NCBI RefSeq assembly: GCF_003815975.1
Contig: NZ_CP033932.1
Coordinates: forward strand, 806,001-870,000
Origin: Chryseobacterium bernardetii
GTDB taxonomy: Bacteria > Bacteroidota > Bacteroidia > Flavobacteriales > Weeksellaceae
Reading direction: 5' to 3'
DNA length: 64,000 nucleotides
The position numbers were made by a program, and so were the translations under genes. Within the stretch, counting starts at the first letter, position 1. Each line of letters begins with the position of its first letter. The notes below the pieces were generated by a model. The model did not search any database. It saw nothing but the letters and a program-made list of their open reading frames with translations, and was not told the origin of the DNA. Of this stretch, positions 46,283-55,602 are shown piece after piece.

Positions 46283-46905
46283 TTAAAAATATTGCTTTCG
46301 GAGCATTTCTACTGATATCCGGATTATTTTTTGCCCAAAACACAGCCATGTCCGGGGCAGAAGCTAAAGCATTTGTATCCAAGGTTTCTGCAGACACCAA
46401 AGAGATCAAAACGCTGCAGAGTGATTTCACCCAGACCAAAAAAATGGACTTCCTGGATAAAAGCATTGTTACCTACGGGAAAATGTCTTTACAGACACCT
46501 AATATGCTGAGCTGGAAATACACCAAGCCTTATCAGTACAGCATTGTTTTTAAAAGCAACAAGATTTACATCAATGACCAGGGGAAAAAATCTTCTGTAG
46601 ATGCCAAAAGCAAAACTTTTGAAAAGATCAATAAACTCATTGTAGGAAGCTCCAACGGAACTATGTTCAACGATCCCGAATTTACAGTAACTTATTTCAA
46701 AAACGGAAATTACAATGTGGCTAAATTTGTTCCGAAAACTTCACAGCTTTTAAAATATATCAAGCAGATTGAGCTTTATTTCCCTAAAAGCCAATCTACC
46801 GTTTCCCAGGTAAATATGACTGAAGCTTCAGGTGATACAACTAACATTGTTTTTAAAAATACAAAGATCAATGCTTCCATTCCTGCGTCAGAATTTACTT
46901 TATAG
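46279..46905 (+). CDS. LolA-like periplasmic lipoprotein/lipid carrier
   Basis: A 208-residue exported protein. Signal peptide AFGAFLLISGLFFAQ is followed by a LolA-type domain (LQSDFTQTKKMDFLDKSIV and YGKMSLQTPNMLSWKY are the family's first strands). LolA-like proteins accompany RND exporters in aryl-polyene clusters and are thought to ferry hydrophobic product across the periplasm. It is translationally coupled upstream to the deacetylase, and its 3' end overlaps the following lipoprotein gene by 35 bases. Confidence 0.84.
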   Translation: MIKNIAFGAFLLISGLFFAQNTAMSGAEAKAFVSKVSADTKEIKTLQSDFTQTKKMDFLDKSIVTYGKMSLQTPNMLSWKYTKPYQYSIVFKSNKIYINDQGKKSSVDAKSKTFEKINKLIVGSSNGTMFNDPEFTVTYFKNGNYNVAKFVPKTSQLLKYIKQIELYFPKSQSTVSQVNMTEASGDTTNIVFKNTKINASIPASEFTL

Positions 46906-47506
46906 CCTGATTTTAATATTGGCTGTTTCCTGTAAGTCCTATCAGCTTACTGGTGTGAAGCCAGTTCTGGCAGAAGAAAAGACAGTTGAAAACCTGTATT
47001 TTTCATCTGCTGAAGATTATGTGTATAAATGCCAGATAGATATTTATAAAAATCATGTAAGCGGTATTCTGATCATTAAAAAACTGAATGAAACAACGCA
47101 TCGTGTAGCATTAACCTCTGATTTCGGGAATAAACTGATTGATTTTGAGATCTCAGACCAGGATTTTAAGCTTAATTATGTACTGCCGGATCTGGATAAG
47201 AAAATTGTCATTAATTTTCTGAAAAACGATTTCCAGCAGCTGTTGAAAAGACAATATCCGGTAAGTGAAAGTTTTGAAAATGACCATTCAAAAATCTACC
47301 TCTCCAGAATTGACAATAAAAGCTACTACCTGTTCTTCAACAAAGAAAATAATCTGTTGAAACAGATCATTTACACGAAAAACAATAAGGAAAAGATCGA
47401 TTTTACTTTTGATGCAAAAAAGCATATCTTCGCAGACAGCTTAAACTTACAACATAAGGATTTTAAGATCAATATAAAACTATTTCAAATAACCGAAACA
47501 GAATGA
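46871..47506 (+). CDS. Small envelope lipoprotein of the pigment cluster
   Basis: A 211-residue lipoprotein. Signal peptide LLYSLILILAVSC gives a lipidated Cys near residue 20. The mature part is rich in beta strands, with KIYLSRIDNKSYYLFF and NNKEKIDFTFDAKK near the end. It may fill the role of the DUF3261/LolB-like lipoproteins seen in aryl-polyene loci, receiving product from the LolA-like protein, but the family match is not firm. The frame opens at 46832; the ATG at 46871 gives a proper signal peptide and overlaps the lolA-like gene by 35 bases. Confidence 0.7.
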   Translation: MLPFLRQNLLYSLILILAVSCKSYQLTGVKPVLAEEKTVENLYFSSAEDYVYKCQIDIYKNHVSGILIIKKLNETTHRVALTSDFGNKLIDFEISDQDFKLNYVLPDLDKKIVINFLKNDFQQLLKRQYPVSESFENDHSKIYLSRIDNKSYYLFFNKENNLLKQIIYTKNNKEKIDFTFDAKKHIFADSLNLQHKDFKINIKLFQITETE

Positions 47507-47582
47507 TTTCCAATATAAAAGCGAGTAGTATCGTTTTTCAAAACGGAGTTTATCATACCTTTTAATCTTAAAAAATAAGATC

Positions 47583-47963
47583 ATGCAGACCATTCTTACA
47601 GATTTTTATACTTTAACATCATACGAAAAGGCAGAAAACGGAAGCTTTACTGCTCATATTCATTTGAATAAAGATCATGACATTTTCAAGGGACATTTTC
47701 CCGGAAACCCGGTAACTCCCGGAGTTTGCATGATGCAGATCATTAAGGAGCTAACAGAAGAGTTTACAGGTTCAAAATTATTTTTAAAAACAGCTTCTAA
47801 CGTAAAATTCATGGCCATTATCAATCCTTTTGAGACTCCTGACCTGAAACTTCAGCTGGATATTACAGAAGATGGAGAGGATGTTAAAGTAAAAAATTCA
47901 ACCTCTTTTGGCGAGACTATTGCATTAAAACTGTCTGTAAGCTATAAAAAAATAATGTCATGA
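47583..47963 (+). CDS. Hotdog-fold 3-hydroxyacyl-ACP dehydratase
   Basis: A 126-residue FabZ/ApeI-type protein. GHFPGNPVTPGVCMMQII (about residues 37-54) is the canonical active-site strand and helix with catalytic His38, so this is the most typical dehydratase of the three hotdog proteins in the cluster. Likely removes water from 3-hydroxyacyl-ACP in polyene synthesis. Its stop overlaps the next start (ATGA). Confidence 0.87.
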   Translation: MQTILTDFYTLTSYEKAENGSFTAHIHLNKDHDIFKGHFPGNPVTPGVCMMQIIKELTEEFTGSKLFLKTASNVKFMAIINPFETPDLKLQLDITEDGEDVKVKNSTSFGETIALKLSVSYKKIMS

Positions 47964-48436
47964 AACTTATTTTATCCTTCGTAGCGGCATTCTTATTTTT
48001 CTTTCAGTCTGATCTTGAAGCACTGAGAAACAGCTATGCCAAGGCTAATGATTCAAGCACCAACACCTCAAATTTTATTGAAGTTGCAGAAAGGCAATCA
48101 GGTTCTGATCCGGTAACTTTAGGGTATAAAGCAGCTGCTAAAATTATGGAAGCCAAAGTATCTAAAGGGAACAGGAAAGCACTGGTAAAAACAGGAGCAA
48201 CCCACCTTGAAGGAATTATTAAAAGCAATCCTAATAATGCAGAATTACGTCTGATAAGGCTAAGTGTACAGGAAAACATTCCTAAAATTGTCGGATACAG
48301 AGGAAGCTTAAAGGATGACAAAACATTTCTTCTGAACAATTACAGCAAACAGAATTCGGCCTTAAAAAACTATATTAAAAGGTTCGCCATGCAGTCTAAA
48401 ACGATTACCGAGGCTGAAAGAGCCACTTTAAAATAA
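47960..48436 (+). CDS. Small exported protein, unknown function
   Basis: A 158-residue protein. The N-terminus is a signal peptide (LILSFVAAFLFFF). The mature part is helical with TPR-like character (LEALRNSYAKAND, GYKAAAKIMEAKV, NAELRLIRLSVQEN). I do not recognise a named family. It is coupled by overlap to the dehydratase and followed 4 bases later by the GT2-DUF2062 gene. A periplasmic helper in pigment assembly or placement is inferred. Confidence 0.62.
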   Translation: MKLILSFVAAFLFFFQSDLEALRNSYAKANDSSTNTSNFIEVAERQSGSDPVTLGYKAAAKIMEAKVSKGNRKALVKTGATHLEGIIKSNPNNAELRLIRLSVQENIPKIVGYRGSLKDDKTFLLNNYSKQNSALKNYIKRFAMQSKTITEAERATLK

Positions 48437-48440
48437 AAAC

Positions 48441-49613
48441 ATGTCCCTTGCTGAAGTACAAAATGCAATTTCCGAAAGGAAGATCTGTATTTTAATACCT
48501 ACCTATAATAATGAAAAGACCCTGAAAAGGGTAATTGACGGTGTTTTAGATTACACCGAAAGTATTATTGTGGTGAATGATGGTTCCACCGATTCCACCG
48601 CTCAGATTCTTAGCCAATATCCTCAGATTACCGTAATCTCCTTACCTGAGAACAAAGGAAAGGGAAACGGGCTTAAAACAGGCTTTAGAAAAGCAAAAGA
48701 ATTGGGTTATGACCACGCTATCACCATTGATTCTGACGGGCAGCATTATCCGGACGACATCCCCGTATTCGTAGAAGCGCTTCTTCAGGAAGATGAAGAT
48801 GTGCTTTTGATTGGAAACAGAAACATGTCCCAGGATGGGATTCCAAAGAAAAGCAGTTTTGGAAACCGGTTTTCCAATTTCTGGTTCTGGTTTGAAACCG
48901 GAATAAAGCTGGAAGATACACAGTCCGGGTACAGATTGTATCCTTTGCACAAAATTCCAAAGAAATATTTTACTCCTAAGTTTGAATTTGAAATCGAGAT
49001 CATCGTAAGAACTGCCTGGAGGCATGTTCCCGTAAAGAATGTTCCTGTTAAGGTTCTGTATGATCCTGCAGAGCGTGTTTCTCACTTCAGACCGTTTAAG
49101 GATTTTACCCGGATCAGTATTCTGAATACAATCCTGGTAACCATTACCCTGTTCTACATTATTCCGAGGAACTTCGTGAATAATTTCAAAAAAAAAAGCT
49201 TTAAAAGATTCATAAAGGAAGATGTCCTGGAAAGCGATGGAAGCAACCGTACAAAAGCTTTTTCCATTGCACTTGGAGTCTTTATAGGACTTTCTCCTTT
49301 TTGGGGATTCCAGACTTTGCTTGTGATCAGCTTATCTGTACTTTTCAAGCTGAATAAAGTGCTGGCATTTGTAGCTTCCAATGTAAGCTTACCCCCTTTT
49401 ATTCCTTTTATTATTGCAGCATCCTTATTTCTTGGGGCGCCGTTTGTACATGGAGACAGTAATTTACTCAGCCAGGATATTAATTTTGATCTGATTAAGA
49501 ATAATCTGCTTCAATATGTAATCGGAAGTTTCATCCTAAGCACTGCATTATCTTCCATTGCCGGAATCAGTACATTTCTTTTTCTGAATAAGTTAAATCC
49601 TGAGAATAATTAA
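48441..49613 (+). CDS. GT2 glycosyltransferase fused to DUF2062
   Basis: A 390-residue protein. The first 230 residues are a dolichyl-phosphate-mannose-synthase-like GT2 domain (ILIPTYNNEKTLKRVID, VVNDGSTDS, TIDSDGQHYPDD). The rest holds two or three helices of the DUF2062 type, with GVFIGLSPFWGFQTLL and ASNVSLPPFIPFII. The fusion is a known flavobacterial arrangement and is usual at the edge of flexirubin and aryl-polyene clusters. It may glycosylate the pigment or a lipid carrier; unmodified flexirubins need no sugar, so its substrate is open. Confidence 0.85.
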   Translation: MSLAEVQNAISERKICILIPTYNNEKTLKRVIDGVLDYTESIIVVNDGSTDSTAQILSQYPQITVISLPENKGKGNGLKTGFRKAKELGYDHAITIDSDGQHYPDDIPVFVEALLQEDEDVLLIGNRNMSQDGIPKKSSFGNRFSNFWFWFETGIKLEDTQSGYRLYPLHKIPKKYFTPKFEFEIEIIVRTAWRHVPVKNVPVKVLYDPAERVSHFRPFKDFTRISILNTILVTITLFYIIPRNFVNNFKKKSFKRFIKEDVLESDGSNRTKAFSIALGVFIGLSPFWGFQTLLVISLSVLFKLNKVLAFVASNVSLPPFIPFIIAASLFLGAPFVHGDSNLLSQDINFDLIKNNLLQYVIGSFILSTALSSIAGISTFLFLNKLNPENN

Positions 49614-49642
49614 CTGAAAAAAGCCCAGTAGCACTTCGATGC

Positions 49643-51334
49643 TTATTTAGTAATCTTTTTATTGGTTTTATCAAGATACTTTTCAACCGCTTTCCGATCC
49701 GGGATGGTAGTTATTTCCTTAGTAAGCGCTTTTTCAAACTCTGCTTTTGCCTTGGAATATTCTTTTTTGTGATAATAATATTTTCCACTCAAAAAATATA
49801 TTTTCCAGAAATCAGGATTCAAAGACTGATAATAAGGAATGGCATCATCTGTTAATGTAATATCCTTATACTCTGTAGCATCAATAACTTTTTTTCCAAG
49901 CCTTCTGGATGTCTCATAATTTTCAAATTCTTCAGAATCAGCAAAAGGATCACGAGGAATATTTAATTGTGATTTAGAAATATCATTAGTTTTCAATACT
50001 TTCCCTGAAAAAATTTCATTAAGATCATAACATACAAACTCTCCCAGCTGATAAGGATTCGAAGAAACCCAAACCAGTTTTTTTTCGGGTGAAAATATAA
50101 CCGCATGGTGAGCCAATAACTGGTTTAAAGCTTTTTCATTTCCATACCCTATGCTTTTATCCTTTAAACCGGATCTGTTCCTTAAAACAGAAGCCATTTT
50201 CTCCGGAGTGAGCTTTTTTTCATCCTGTAAGAGTTCCTGAAGTTTTTCATAACGGTATTCCGAATGACTTTCTTTAATCTGTTTCTGATTTCTTTTATCA
50301 TCTTTATATGCATCAGACTGAAAATGATTGGTACAAAGCACTTTGCTGGTATTCTGAACCCTGTACACACCGAAGTTTTTCGGCGAAACTTCAATAATTA
50401 CAGCATTTCTATCATGAGCACTTCCCACTAAGATGGATTCTGAAACAAAAACATTTCTTTTTTTAGCAATGGCAATAGCTTCATCTATGGTTTTAGCATA
50501 CTGCAGAATTTCCCTTGTTACCAAAGAAATAGGTGTTTTTGCAGTTAAGGGAATTCTTGATTTCCCGGCATTGATGGTTACTGTGATTCCTTCTTTATTC
50601 ATCCCGGAAACTACGCCTATCATTCCCGGCCAGCTTACAGACATATAGGGAATCCCATCTTCCGGTTCCACAAATTCAACCAGTTTATTCTGAGCAAACT
50701 CATCTCCTACATAGAAATCAAAGTTTCTTCCGATCAGCATATCACCGTCTTCCGTATTATCATTCCACACAGCCAGGGAAGTACAGCCTACCATAGCCAG
50801 GTCCTGCATGGCATGCCCAATATCATGAGCACCATGTAAATATAGGTTCCTCAGATATTTTGATGCTATAAAATCATACTGATCAGACGAATATTGAGAG
50901 AGACCAAATAGTTCTGCCTGATAATCTTCCCTTACATTCAGATACATTTTACGGTTGTACCATTTTAAGAAGGTATTTAAGAGCTTCTGTTTAAACTTTG
51001 AAGGAACAAAGCTTTCCACTTTGGAGAAAAAGATCCCTTCCTGCTTCTGCATCAGGTCCTGAGTTAATGCTCCGTTATTATAGCCTAACTGCAAAGGATT
51101 TCCTTTAATGTAAAGTTCCCAGAGCTGTTGTTTATTTTTAGTAAGAAAATTCTGATTATAGGTGAATGTGCTGTCATTGATCTTGTTAACCTTAGGAATT
51201 TCCAAAGTATATTGCTGTACATCTGGAAGATGATGAACAGATTTAGATACTCCGCACGCGCTCAGGAGGCAGGAAAAAAAGAAATACAGAAGAAGCCTTT
51301 TATAGAACAGGTTATGGATCTTAGTTTTTTTCAC
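49643..51334 (-). CDS. C45-type acyltransferase/hydrolase lipoprotein with C-terminal TPR
   Basis: A 563-residue lipoprotein. Signal peptide with lipobox LLSAC (Cys27) precedes an NTN-hydrolase domain of the acyl-CoA:6-aminopenicillanate acyltransferase (C45) family. The presumed nucleophile Cys184 is in MVGCTSLAVWN, followed by GRNFDF and GMNKEGITVTINAGKS, as in the family. The last 60 residues contain a TPR-like hairpin (YYYHKKEYSKAKAEFEKAL). It starts with GTG at 51334, 11 bases after the oxidoreductase stop, and ends the minus-strand pigment operon. A candidate for joining aryl-polyene acid and dialkylresorcinol, but not shown. Confidence 0.78.
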   Translation of the reverse strand: MKKTKIHNLFYKRLLLYFFFSCLLSACGVSKSVHHLPDVQQYTLEIPKVNKINDSTFTYNQNFLTKNKQQLWELYIKGNPLQLGYNNGALTQDLMQKQEGIFFSKVESFVPSKFKQKLLNTFLKWYNRKMYLNVREDYQAELFGLSQYSSDQYDFIASKYLRNLYLHGAHDIGHAMQDLAMVGCTSLAVWNDNTEDGDMLIGRNFDFYVGDEFAQNKLVEFVEPEDGIPYMSVSWPGMIGVVSGMNKEGITVTINAGKSRIPLTAKTPISLVTREILQYAKTIDEAIAIAKKRNVFVSESILVGSAHDRNAVIIEVSPKNFGVYRVQNTSKVLCTNHFQSDAYKDDKRNQKQIKESHSEYRYEKLQELLQDEKKLTPEKMASVLRNRSGLKDKSIGYGNEKALNQLLAHHAVIFSPEKKLVWVSSNPYQLGEFVCYDLNEIFSGKVLKTNDISKSQLNIPRDPFADSEEFENYETSRRLGKKVIDATEYKDITLTDDAIPYYQSLNPDFWKIYFLSGKYYYHKKEYSKAKAEFEKALTKEITTIPDRKAVEKYLDKTNKKITK

Positions 51335-51345
51335 GGTTGTTTTTA

Positions 51346-52863
51346 TTAGGTCATTGAGTCCAAGCGGCTGTCAATAGTTTCTTTTCCCAGAATTTCAGCA
51401 CAGGTATTGAATGCTCCTATCGTTACTCCTAAAATTCCATGCATATTTACGGATTGGCCTGTGAGAAACAGGTTATCAATTTTTGTACGGGGAGAAACCA
51501 TGGTTTTAAGAGGATTGTCTGAGTTTTTCATATAACCATACATATTTCCTTCAAAACTTCCAATATAATCGCGGTAAGATAATGGTGAAGAAGTATATAT
51601 ACGTTTAATCGCATGCTTTAAGCCCGGAATTCTCTTTTCAAGAGCATCAATCATTTTTTCAGTCTTTTCCATCTTGAATTTTTCATACTGTACTCCTCTT
51701 TCATGCTCATCTGCAACGGTATTGACTGTATTTTCCCACTGTTTTACCTCATCAAAATCCATATAAGAAATAGCCGTAAAACTTTCTGCAAACTCAGGAT
51801 GGTGCTTTGAGGGCATAGATGAAAGCATATAAGTCTCCGGCCATGCTTCTTTTTTGTAACGGTAAGCATTCCAGACTTGATCTTCAGAGGAATAATGGTA
51901 AATATTGTAATTAAAGTTGGGCAAACAATTAGGTTTTAAAACAATATAAACACTGAAACATGATGAAACCGGCTTCCAGCTTAAAACCCTGTTCAGGAAA
52001 GACTTTTTCAGTCTGTCCTCTCCTATCAGTTTAATGGTAGAACGGATTTCAACATTGGAAATAAACTGCTTGGCAGCATATTCTTTTCCTGATTTTGTTT
52101 TTACAGAAGCCAGGGTATTATTTTCATTAAAAATGAATTCGGAGACTTCTGAATGTTTATGCACTTCAGCTCCATACTGACGAAGTTTTCTAATCAACAG
52201 CTTTGATATCTGACTTCCGCCTTTTACACATTTATAAGCACTCTGTATGTAAGAGTTCACCGTTAAGGCATGCACATAGAAAGGAACATTCTCGGAATCT
52301 CCTGCGTACAGGAAATTCGAACCTAATAAAACTGCCTGAAGGGTTTTATTCTGAGTAACGGATTCAATAAACCTCCTGGTATTCAAATGCAGGATTTCTT
52401 CGTTGTAGCTCTCCTTGCCTACGACATGATACCTCGGAAACTGGCTGCACACATACTGAATTTCTTCACAGTAATTTTCAAGATTGTCTCTTTCTTCAGG
52501 AAAATAGGCAGATAACTGTTCTACAAAGTTTTCATAGCCCTGAGCGTGTGGATATTCAATATTTTCATCATCAAAGGAAATTCTGTCGTATCCGTCTTCA
52601 TCCATCTTGTGAAGTTCCAGCTCATCCATAATCTCCAGATAAGAGAAAAAGCGGTTAAGGTTCTGGCCTTTTGAAAGCCCTCCCAAATAATGCACTCCGG
52701 TATCAAAAATGAGTTTATCTCTTGAAAAAGTCTGCAGATTTCCGCCATACTGGTTATTTTTCTCCAGTACACAAACCTTCAGGCCTTCTTTCGCTAAAAC
52801 AAGAGCCGAGACAAGGCCTCCCAATCCGCTGCCGATTACAAGTATGTCATATTCTTTTTTCAA
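51346..52863 (-). CDS. CrtI-like NAD(P)/FAD-dependent oxidoreductase
   Basis: A 505-residue flavoprotein of the phytoene desaturase/retinol saturase type. The N-terminus has the Rossmann dinucleotide motif (VIGSGLGGLVSALVLAKEG) and YGGNLQTF. The C-terminus carries NLFLTGQSVNMHGILG, the second FAD-contact motif. Probably acts on the polyene chain or ring. There is no in-frame ATG: the frame upstream of the TTG at 52863 soon meets a stop, so translation should start at that TTG, which sits right after CTCCT. It is followed by the C45 gene 11 bases later. Confidence 0.85.
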   Translation of the reverse strand: MKKEYDILVIGSGLGGLVSALVLAKEGLKVCVLEKNNQYGGNLQTFSRDKLIFDTGVHYLGGLSKGQNLNRFFSYLEIMDELELHKMDEDGYDRISFDDENIEYPHAQGYENFVEQLSAYFPEERDNLENYCEEIQYVCSQFPRYHVVGKESYNEEILHLNTRRFIESVTQNKTLQAVLLGSNFLYAGDSENVPFYVHALTVNSYIQSAYKCVKGGSQISKLLIRKLRQYGAEVHKHSEVSEFIFNENNTLASVKTKSGKEYAAKQFISNVEIRSTIKLIGEDRLKKSFLNRVLSWKPVSSCFSVYIVLKPNCLPNFNYNIYHYSSEDQVWNAYRYKKEAWPETYMLSSMPSKHHPEFAESFTAISYMDFDEVKQWENTVNTVADEHERGVQYEKFKMEKTEKMIDALEKRIPGLKHAIKRIYTSSPLSYRDYIGSFEGNMYGYMKNSDNPLKTMVSPRTKIDNLFLTGQSVNMHGILGVTIGAFNTCAEILGKETIDSRLDSMT

Positions 52864-53036
52864 AGGAGAATGTGCTTTTTTAATTAAGAGATTGGGAATT
52901 TAAGAAATTTGGATATTATTTTGTGATTACTGTATGGTAAATCCTATTTGAGTAATATCTTTTTGAATTTCAGCTTCTCCGGATTCCTTAATGGTTTTGA
53001 GTTTTTATTAGCTTTTACGGAATAAAAATAGAAAAA

Positions 53037-53921
53037 TTAATCAATATAATCCCAAAAATCAAAATAATTAAACCATTGAAGCGGATATTTTTTGATCATG
53101 GTTTCAAGATTCTGCACATAAGACTGTAAAAGTCCCTGAGAATCCCTGTTTTTAATATTCTGAGCTACTCTGGCATACAAATGATAATGAAGGTTTTTCT
53201 CCTTCATTACATAAACATATACCACAGGTACTCCTAAACGGGATGCAATAAGAAACGGGCCTGCCGGGAATTTTGCACTTTTCCCTAATAAATCAGCTTC
53301 CAGAAATTTCGAGCCTTCAAAATAGCGGTCCCCGGTAAAGCAAATAAGCTCGTTATTAGATAAAGCCTGATTGATCTCAAAGATATGCGACATATCTTCT
53401 TTCACATAAATGAATTTGATATTGCTCTTTTTTACAGAAACACTTTCCAGATATTCCTTGATGACGGTAACTTCCTGATCTGTAGTAACCAGATTGATCT
53501 GACAGTCGAAATCAATATCTGCAAAGAAATGTTCTGCCACTTCAAAGTTACCGATGTGGGCACTGATGAGAACACCTCCTTTCTTGGCTGCCAAAAGATT
53601 TCTCAGGTTTTCAATACCGTCAAATTCATAGGTATATTTTTCTCTCAATCCGGCGGAAATGGCGGTCTTATCGATCAGAACCTGCCCAAAAGTAAAATAA
53701 CTTTTAAAAATAGAGCGCTTGGCCTTCCAATAACCGAGATTCAGTCTTTTATGGAAATAATATAGAATATACTGGTTGCTTTTTTTCTGAAACAAAACAT
53801 AATAAGCTGCTACAAAGTACAATACAAAATATGAACATCTGATCCCGATATTTCTAATACACCAGACGAATATCCTGTACCCCAGTACCGTCCCTTTAGA
53901 TTTACCTTTCCACTTGTTCAT
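53037..53921 (-). CDS. LpxL/HtrB-type lipid acyltransferase
   Basis: A 294-residue membrane-associated acyltransferase. An N-terminal hydrophobic segment (YFVLYFVAAYYVLF) precedes the HX4E motif, AHIGNFEVAE (His122, Glu127), then CFTGDRYFEG and ARLGVPVVYVYV-like RLGVPVVYVYV, matching lipid A late acyltransferases. In aryl-polyene and flexirubin clusters such proteins are proposed to attach the polyene acid to its lipid or resorcinol partner. It is more likely a pigment esterification enzyme than a housekeeping LpxL, given its place between the ACP and the oxidoreductase genes. Confidence 0.85.
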   Translation of the reverse strand: MNKWKGKSKGTVLGYRIFVWCIRNIGIRCSYFVLYFVAAYYVLFQKKSNQYILYYFHKRLNLGYWKAKRSIFKSYFTFGQVLIDKTAISAGLREKYTYEFDGIENLRNLLAAKKGGVLISAHIGNFEVAEHFFADIDFDCQINLVTTDQEVTVIKEYLESVSVKKSNIKFIYVKEDMSHIFEINQALSNNELICFTGDRYFEGSKFLEADLLGKSAKFPAGPFLIASRLGVPVVYVYVMKEKNLHYHLYARVAQNIKNRDSQGLLQSYVQNLETMIKKYPLQWFNYFDFWDYID

Positions 53922-53928
53922 AAATGCA

Positions 53929-54005
53929 GTTTACCAGTATAAAAGTGTACCAATGTAACAATATCCGTGAGTATCCTCTTCTATTATTACATTGGTACAT
54001 TGTAA
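53929..54005. repeat. Imperfect hairpin repeat, copy 3
   Basis: Contains the exact 12-base inverted repeat GTACCAATGTAA (53947-53958) / TTACATTGGTAC (53987-53998), which extends to about 20 bases with two mismatches. Same word family as copies 1, 2 and 4. Confidence 0.65.
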
Positions 54006-54027
54006 GGAATATAGATTTACTTAATAA

Positions 54028-54282
54028 CTATGCGTTTTTCTCAGCGATCTTATTTTCAATCGTTGTATAGAAATCATCAAATGTTACCATTTTCTTGAAG
54101 TCTGCTTCTCCTAATTTCACTCCGAAATTGGATTCTATAACTACGACCATGTCAATATAATCTAAGCTGTCCAGTCCCAGTGTATTTTTAAGGTTGGCAT
54201 CATTACTGATTTCATCTCCGTCAACTTCAAATTCGTTAACCAGAAAATCATTAACAATAGCAACAATTTTTTCCCTTTCCAT
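54028..54282 (-). CDS. Acyl carrier protein
   Basis: An 84-residue ACP. TLGLDSLDYIDMVVVIESNF holds the phosphopantetheine Ser39. The frame is open to a TTG at 54294, but the ATG at 54282, five bases after the ketosynthase stop, gives the normal N-terminus (MEREKIVAIVNDFL). It pairs with the ketosynthase at 54287 and FabG upstream, so it is probably the carrier for a second elongation set, distinct from the ACP at 42748. Confidence 0.92.
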   Translation of the reverse strand: MEREKIVAIVNDFLVNEFEVDGDEISNDANLKNTLGLDSLDYIDMVVVIESNFGVKLGEADFKKMVTFDDFYTTIENKIAEKNA

Positions 54283-54286
54283 GTTT

Positions 54287-55507
54287 TTAATCAAATTTTT
54301 TAACTATTAGTGCAGAATTGGTTCCCCCGAACCCAAAAGAATTCGACAAAAATACATCAATTTTTTGATTTTTTGTTTCAAACACCAAATTTATCTTTTT
54401 AGCCTCATTATCAGGATTTTCCAGATTAATATTGGGGGCTATAAAATCATTCTGCATCATCAGAATAGAGTAAATAACTTCACTTGCACCGGCCATCCAG
54501 CACTCATGTCCAGTCATAGACTTCGTAGAACTTACCGGAACTTCACTCCCAAAAATCTCATAGATAGCCTTGGCTTCATTGGCATCTCCAATTGGAGTTG
54601 AAGTGGCGTGGGCATTGATATAATCGATATCTGAGGCTTTTAAACCAGATTGCTTCAGGGCTCTGTCCATTGCTAAAGCCGGTCCATCTACATTAGGAGT
54701 GGAAATATGCCCGCCGTTAGACGAGAAACCATATCCTATGATTTCAGCAATAATGTGGGCTCCTCTTCTTTGTGCAGATTCCAGACTTTCAACAATTAAA
54801 GAAGCGGCACCCCCACTCGGGATCAACCCGTCTCTATCAGCATCAAAAGGTCTTGATGCTTTTGTAGGTTCATCTTCCCTTGCTGAAAAAACGCCTAACC
54901 CGTCAAAGCTGGCCATAGAGTATTTATTGGTTTCCTGAGCGCCGCCGCAGATAATCATATCCTGAAATCCGTTCTTAATCATCATATAAGCAAGCCCCAG
55001 AGAGTGCGAACCACTTGCGCAGGCAGCACTTATAGTAAGGTTGATCCCTTTCAGTTTAAAGATGGTAGAAAGGTTCATCGTTACTGTTGAATTCATTGAT
55101 TTAAAGATTGCTCCTGATCCCATCAATGTAGTATCTTTCTTTTCCCTTGCAATGTCAATAGATTCTACTACTGCCTGGGAAACACTGTCGTTTCCATATA
55201 AAATCCCAACTTCATGGGTATCTAAAAAGGTTTCATCCAGATTAGCCTGTTTCAGAGCATCAATGGTAGCAAGATAAGCATACTCACTTTCTTCGCCCAT
55301 ACTTACACGCTGGCGTCTGTTCAAAAGGTTTTTTAAATCAGGTTTCGGAACTGTTCCCGTAAGTCCTGATCTGAAACCGAATGCTTTTCTATCCTGATCT
55401 AAGACAATGCCGGATTTTCCTTGATATAGGGATTCCCTGACCTCTTCTAAAGACGTCCCGATGCAGGAATAAATTCCCATTCCGGTAATTACAACCCTAT
55501 TTTCCAT
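54287..55507 (-). CDS. Beta-ketoacyl synthase (catalytic)
   Basis: A 406-residue FabF-type ketosynthase. Cys163 in ISAACASGSHS, His in NAHATSTPIGD (about 299) and His in MTGHECWMAGASE (about 334) give a full triad. FGFGGTNSALIV ends the fold. It lies between FabG and an ACP, with a hairpin repeat before it. With FabG, the ACP and dehydratases it should form the core reducing chain-extension set that converts the cinnamate starter to an aryl polyene. Confidence 0.92.
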   Translation of the reverse strand: MENRVVITGMGIYSCIGTSLEEVRESLYQGKSGIVLDQDRKAFGFRSGLTGTVPKPDLKNLLNRRQRVSMGEESEYAYLATIDALKQANLDETFLDTHEVGILYGNDSVSQAVVESIDIAREKKDTTLMGSGAIFKSMNSTVTMNLSTIFKLKGINLTISAACASGSHSLGLAYMMIKNGFQDMIICGGAQETNKYSMASFDGLGVFSAREDEPTKASRPFDADRDGLIPSGGAASLIVESLESAQRRGAHIIAEIIGYGFSSNGGHISTPNVDGPALAMDRALKQSGLKASDIDYINAHATSTPIGDANEAKAIYEIFGSEVPVSSTKSMTGHECWMAGASEVIYSILMMQNDFIAPNINLENPDNEAKKINLVFETKNQKIDVFLSNSFGFGGTNSALIVKKFD

Positions 55508-55519
55508 GTGTTCATATTG

Positions 55520-55600
55520 AATTTAACAATGTATCAGTCTGGCAATGTAACAATATTTTACTGAAATTGGTACGCTGGTACATTGGTATATTGTTAGATT
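55520..55600. repeat. Imperfect hairpin repeat, copy 4
   Basis: Arms of 35 bases at 55520-55554 and 55566-55600, about 25 of 35 complementary, with an 11-base loop. It fills almost the whole gap between fabG and the ketosynthase gene. Confidence 0.65.
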
Positions 55601-55602
55601 AT

